From: Lachnospiraceae bacterium UBA3821
Lineage (GTDB): Bacteria > Bacillota > Clostridia > Lachnospirales > Lachnospiraceae
Reading direction: 5' to 3'
Length of the DNA stretch: 17,594 bases
Assembly: GCA_002368865.1 (NCBI GenBank)
Contig: DFDT01000146.1
Span: 1 to 17,594 of the forward strand
Part shown: positions 15,331-17,594 of the stretch, piece after piece
Numbering within the stretch: the stretch's first letter is position 1
Layout: every line of letters starts with the position of its first letter
Program-made: the position numbers and the translations under genes
The notes under the pieces: model-generated
The model's input: the letters and a program-made list of their open reading frames with translations, nothing else
Databases searched by the model: none
Told to the model about the DNA's origin: nothing

Positions 15331-16733
15331 ATCTTATTTTTCTGGGGTTTGTGATCGTGTTGGTGATTCTGCTTTTGATCTACATTCGCAAAACCAGGAA
15401 GCAGATGAAGGAATTGGAGGCAGCCCGTATTCAGGCCAGAAACGCCATGGTAGAGGCCAGAAAGGCCGGCGATGAAGCCACGCGTGCCAGACAGGAAGCG
15501 GAGGCAGCCCGGGCAGAAGCAGAAGCGGCGAATCGGGCGAAAACGGAGTTTTTGTCCAATATGAGTCATAATATTCGGACGCCTTTAAACGCCATCATCG
15601 GTATGACTGCTATTGCCGGCAGCCATCCGGAGGATCCCGTCAAAGTGGCGGATTGTCTGAAAAAAATTGAGAGTTCCGGCACACATCTGCTGGGTGTTGT
15701 GAATGATGTGCTGGATATGTCAAAGATCGAAAGCGGCAAGTTTACGTTAAATGTTCGGCCGGTCTCTCTGAGAGAAACGCTGGATGTTGTACGGGACATT
15801 ATCCATGTAGAACTGGAGGCCAAAAGCCAGAAGCTTGAGATCCGAATGGAGGGACTGATCTCGGAGGATGTATATTGTGACGGCGGGCGGCTGAATCAAG
15901 TGCTGATCAATCTTTTGAGCAACGCCGTAAAATATACGCCCAAAGGGGGAACAATCGCTCTCTCGCTCTCCCAGGAGCTTTCTCATCGCGGAAAGGGATA
16001 TGTGCAAAATCATTTTTCCGTACGGGATAACGGAATCGGTATGTCTGAAGAATTTCAGAAGAAGCTCTTTCACGCCAAAGAGCATTCCGCCGAGGAACAT
16101 GCGGAAGCAGAACATGCAGTACATGTCTATGAGGTGCATGAAAGCGGTCTGGGTTTGACCATTATAAAGCATATTCTGGATGCCATGGAGGGAACCATCG
16201 ATGTGGAGTCGGCACCGGGCAAGGGGACTGCTTTTTATGTGACGGTCGATTTTGAGATGGTACAGGAGGAACAGGACAAACTGCTGGCGGAGCGCAGATC
16301 CGGTGAGGAAGCGGATGATCTGATTCAATCGGATGTCTGGCTGGAGGGCATGAGTATCCTGTTGGCGGAGGACAATGAGATCAATGCGGAACTTGCCTGC
16401 ACCATTCTGGAAGATAAAGGCGCTTTTGTGGAGGTTGCGGAGAACGGAGAGATCGCTTATGAGAAATTTGCTGCCTCTTCGGAAGGGTATTACGATCTGA
16501 TCCTTATGGATCTGCGGATGCCTGTGATGAACGGCCTGGAAACCACCAAGGCCATACGTGCCATGGACAGAGGTGATGCAATTACCGTACTGATCGTGGC
16601 GATGACAGCGGATGCCTTTGCGGAGGATATCCAGAATTGCCTGGAGGCGGGCATGAACGGGCATATCTCAAAGCCCATTGATGTACCCAAACTGACCAAG
16701 ACCTTGACAAAGTATCTTAGGTTTCTCGGTTGA
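15312..16733 (+). CDS. Membrane-anchored hybrid histidine kinase with unusual ATP lid
   Basis: A 473-residue protein that overlaps the preceding kinase gene by 19 bases (GGAG at 15297-15300), so translation is probably coupled. One membrane helix lies at about 7-25 with almost nothing outside the cell, then an Ala/Glu/Arg coiled coil at about 28-78. The HisKA box has His86 in NMSHNIRTPLN; the residue after His is Asn instead of the usual Glu or Asp. The ATPase domain has SNAVKYT (203-209) and D239 in RDNGIGM, but the lid carries six His in 254-276 and the G2 box reads ESGLGL rather than GTGLGL. The C-terminal receiver is complete: E353/D354, D400 in LMDLRMP, T432, K454 in SKPID. There is no HPt domain and no sensor, so it probably depends on the soluble PocR kinase for input. 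Reduced kinase activity is possible but untested. Confidence 0.88.
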   Translation: METIAVDLIFLGFVIVLVILLLIYIRKTRKQMKELEAARIQARNAMVEARKAGDEATRARQEAEAARAEAEAANRAKTEFLSNMSHNIRTPLNAIIGMTAIAGSHPEDPVKVADCLKKIESSGTHLLGVVNDVLDMSKIESGKFTLNVRPVSLRETLDVVRDIIHVELEAKSQKLEIRMEGLISEDVYCDGGRLNQVLINLLSNAVKYTPKGGTIALSLSQELSHRGKGYVQNHFSVRDNGIGMSEEFQKKLFHAKEHSAEEHAEAEHAVHVYEVHESGLGLTIIKHILDAMEGTIDVESAPGKGTAFYVTVDFEMVQEEQDKLLAERRSGEEADDLIQSDVWLEGMSILLAEDNEINAELACTILEDKGAFVEVAENGEIAYEKFAASSEGYYDLILMDLRMPVMNGLETTKAIRAMDRGDAITVLIVAMTADAFAEDIQNCLEAGMNGHISKPIDVPKLTKTLTKYLRFLG

Positions 16734-16758
16734 CACTGGCACTTTACTGTGCTATAGT
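16730..16758 (+). promoter_or_regulatory. Near-consensus extended -10 promoter for ilvN2-ilvC
   Basis: TTGACA at 16730-16735, a 17-base spacer and TATAGT at 16753-16758, with TGC before it (extended -10). The TGA of the -35 box is the stop codon of the kinase gene (16731-16733). Transcription should start near 16765, leaving about 48 bases of leader with GGAAGG at 16796-16801. Confidence 0.85.
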
Positions 16759-16812
16759 GTGGTTTAGCGACATTTTTGCATGGTCGGCAAGAATTGGAAG
16801 GATTAGAATAGC

Positions 16813-17310
16813 ATGCGTAGAAAAGTTTTTCAGTTATTGGTAGATAACACATCGGGTGTTTTGAGCCGTATTTCGGGCTTGTTTTCCCGCAGAGGATATA
16901 ATATTGAGAGCATTACCGCCGGTGTGACGGCTGATCCTAGATATACCCGCATCACCATTGTGACAAGCGGTGACGATGAGATTTTGGAGCAGATCGAGAA
17001 ACAGCTGGCAAAGCTGGTGGATATCCGCGATATCAAAGAGTTGAAGCCGGAGGAGAGCGTTTACCGCGAATTGGCTATGGTCAAGGTGAAGGCCAGCGCA
17101 GAACAGCGCCAGAGTATCGTGGCGGTGGTGGATATCTTCCGCGCAAAGATCATTGATGTGGCGCCGGAATGTCTGATCATAGAGATCACCGGGAATCAAT
17201 CCAAAGTGGATGCATTCCTGGATCTGTTGAACGGATATGAGATCCTGGAGCTGGCGCGTACCGGTATTGCCGGTCTGTGCAGGGGCATTGAAAACGTTAC
17301 GATCTTATAA
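16813..17310 (+). CDS. ilvN: Acetolactate synthase regulatory (small) subunit, copy 2
   Basis: This second small subunit has 165 residues and is closer to textbook IlvH/IlvN than copy 1: LLVDNTSGVLSRISGLFSRR, then GYNIES, YTRITIVTSGD, LEQIEKQLAKLVD and ELARTGIAGLCRG at the end. Gly15 and Asn30 match the valine-response sites of E. coli IlvH. It consists of an ACT domain (about 3-77) plus the C-terminal small-subunit domain. No large-subunit gene adjoins it. It has its own strong promoter and precedes ilvC by 74 bases. It could regulate the upstream IlvB, in competition with copy 1, or a large subunit encoded elsewhere. The ribosome site GGAAGG is about 11 bases before the ATG, a rather long gap. 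Confidence 0.92.
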   Translation: MRRKVFQLLVDNTSGVLSRISGLFSRRGYNIESITAGVTADPRYTRITIVTSGDDEILEQIEKQLAKLVDIRDIKELKPEESVYRELAMVKVKASAEQRQSIVAVVDIFRAKIIDVAPECLIIEITGNQSKVDAFLDLLNGYEILELARTGIAGLCRGIENVTIL

Positions 17311-17323
17311 GAACGTTAGCTAT

Positions 17324-17594
<271 letters not shown>

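Overview
This window looks like chromosomal DNA of a low-to-medium GC Gram-positive anaerobe in the class Clostridia, most likely Lachnospiraceae. The basis is strong Shine-Dalgarno sites, near-consensus sigma-A promoters, a truncated MetH, a DUF4190/DUF2752/DUF4870 group of small membrane proteins and the style of the hybrid histidine kinases. The assignment rests on gene style alone, since no search was possible. No insertion sequence, phage gene, tRNA, rRNA or CRISPR array was seen, and the genes are densely packed.

Left part (1-4786): the 3' part of an aspartate-semialdehyde dehydrogenase gene (asd) ends in a 22-bp tandem repeat. Next come a c-di-GMP protein with a PAS-like region, a degenerate GGDEF and an intact EAL domain, and then topoisomerase III (topB). 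Middle part (4783-6879): a promoter drives a low-complexity DUF4190 protein and a DUF2752 membrane protein. A second promoter drives a 96-aa DUF4870-like protein. A symmetric terminator separates this from a convergent lipoprotein gene whose real start is probably TTG.

Right part (6967-17594): metH (a short form without the reactivation domain) has its own extended -10 promoter. A further promoter at the 3' end of metH starts a compact run of five genes: ilvB (acetolactate synthase large subunit), ilvN-type small subunit 1, a response regulator with a dead receiver plus a live receiver, a 917-aa PocR-domain hybrid kinase with H-D-H phosphorelay modules, and a 473-aa membrane-anchored hybrid kinase that overlaps it by 19 bases. 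A TTGACA-17-TATAGT promoter at the stop codon of the last kinase then starts a second, canonical small subunit followed by ilvC (KARI, incomplete at the window edge).

How they fit together: asd, metH, ilvB/ilvN and ilvC are amino-acid biosynthesis genes (aspartate family, methionine, branched chain). The most unusual feature is the three-gene phosphorelay embedded between two halves of the branched-chain pathway and apparently co-transcribed with an atypical acetolactate synthase. That synthase has Tyr where biosynthetic enzymes have the specificity Trp, and it lacks the usual C-terminal tail. A plausible but unproven reading is that a cytosolic small-molecule sensor (PocR domain) is coupled to acetolactate metabolism. 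The other notable pattern is how signalling proteins here keep dead domains: NNDVY for GGDEF, two pseudo-receivers, and a kinase with a His-rich, non-canonical ATP lid.
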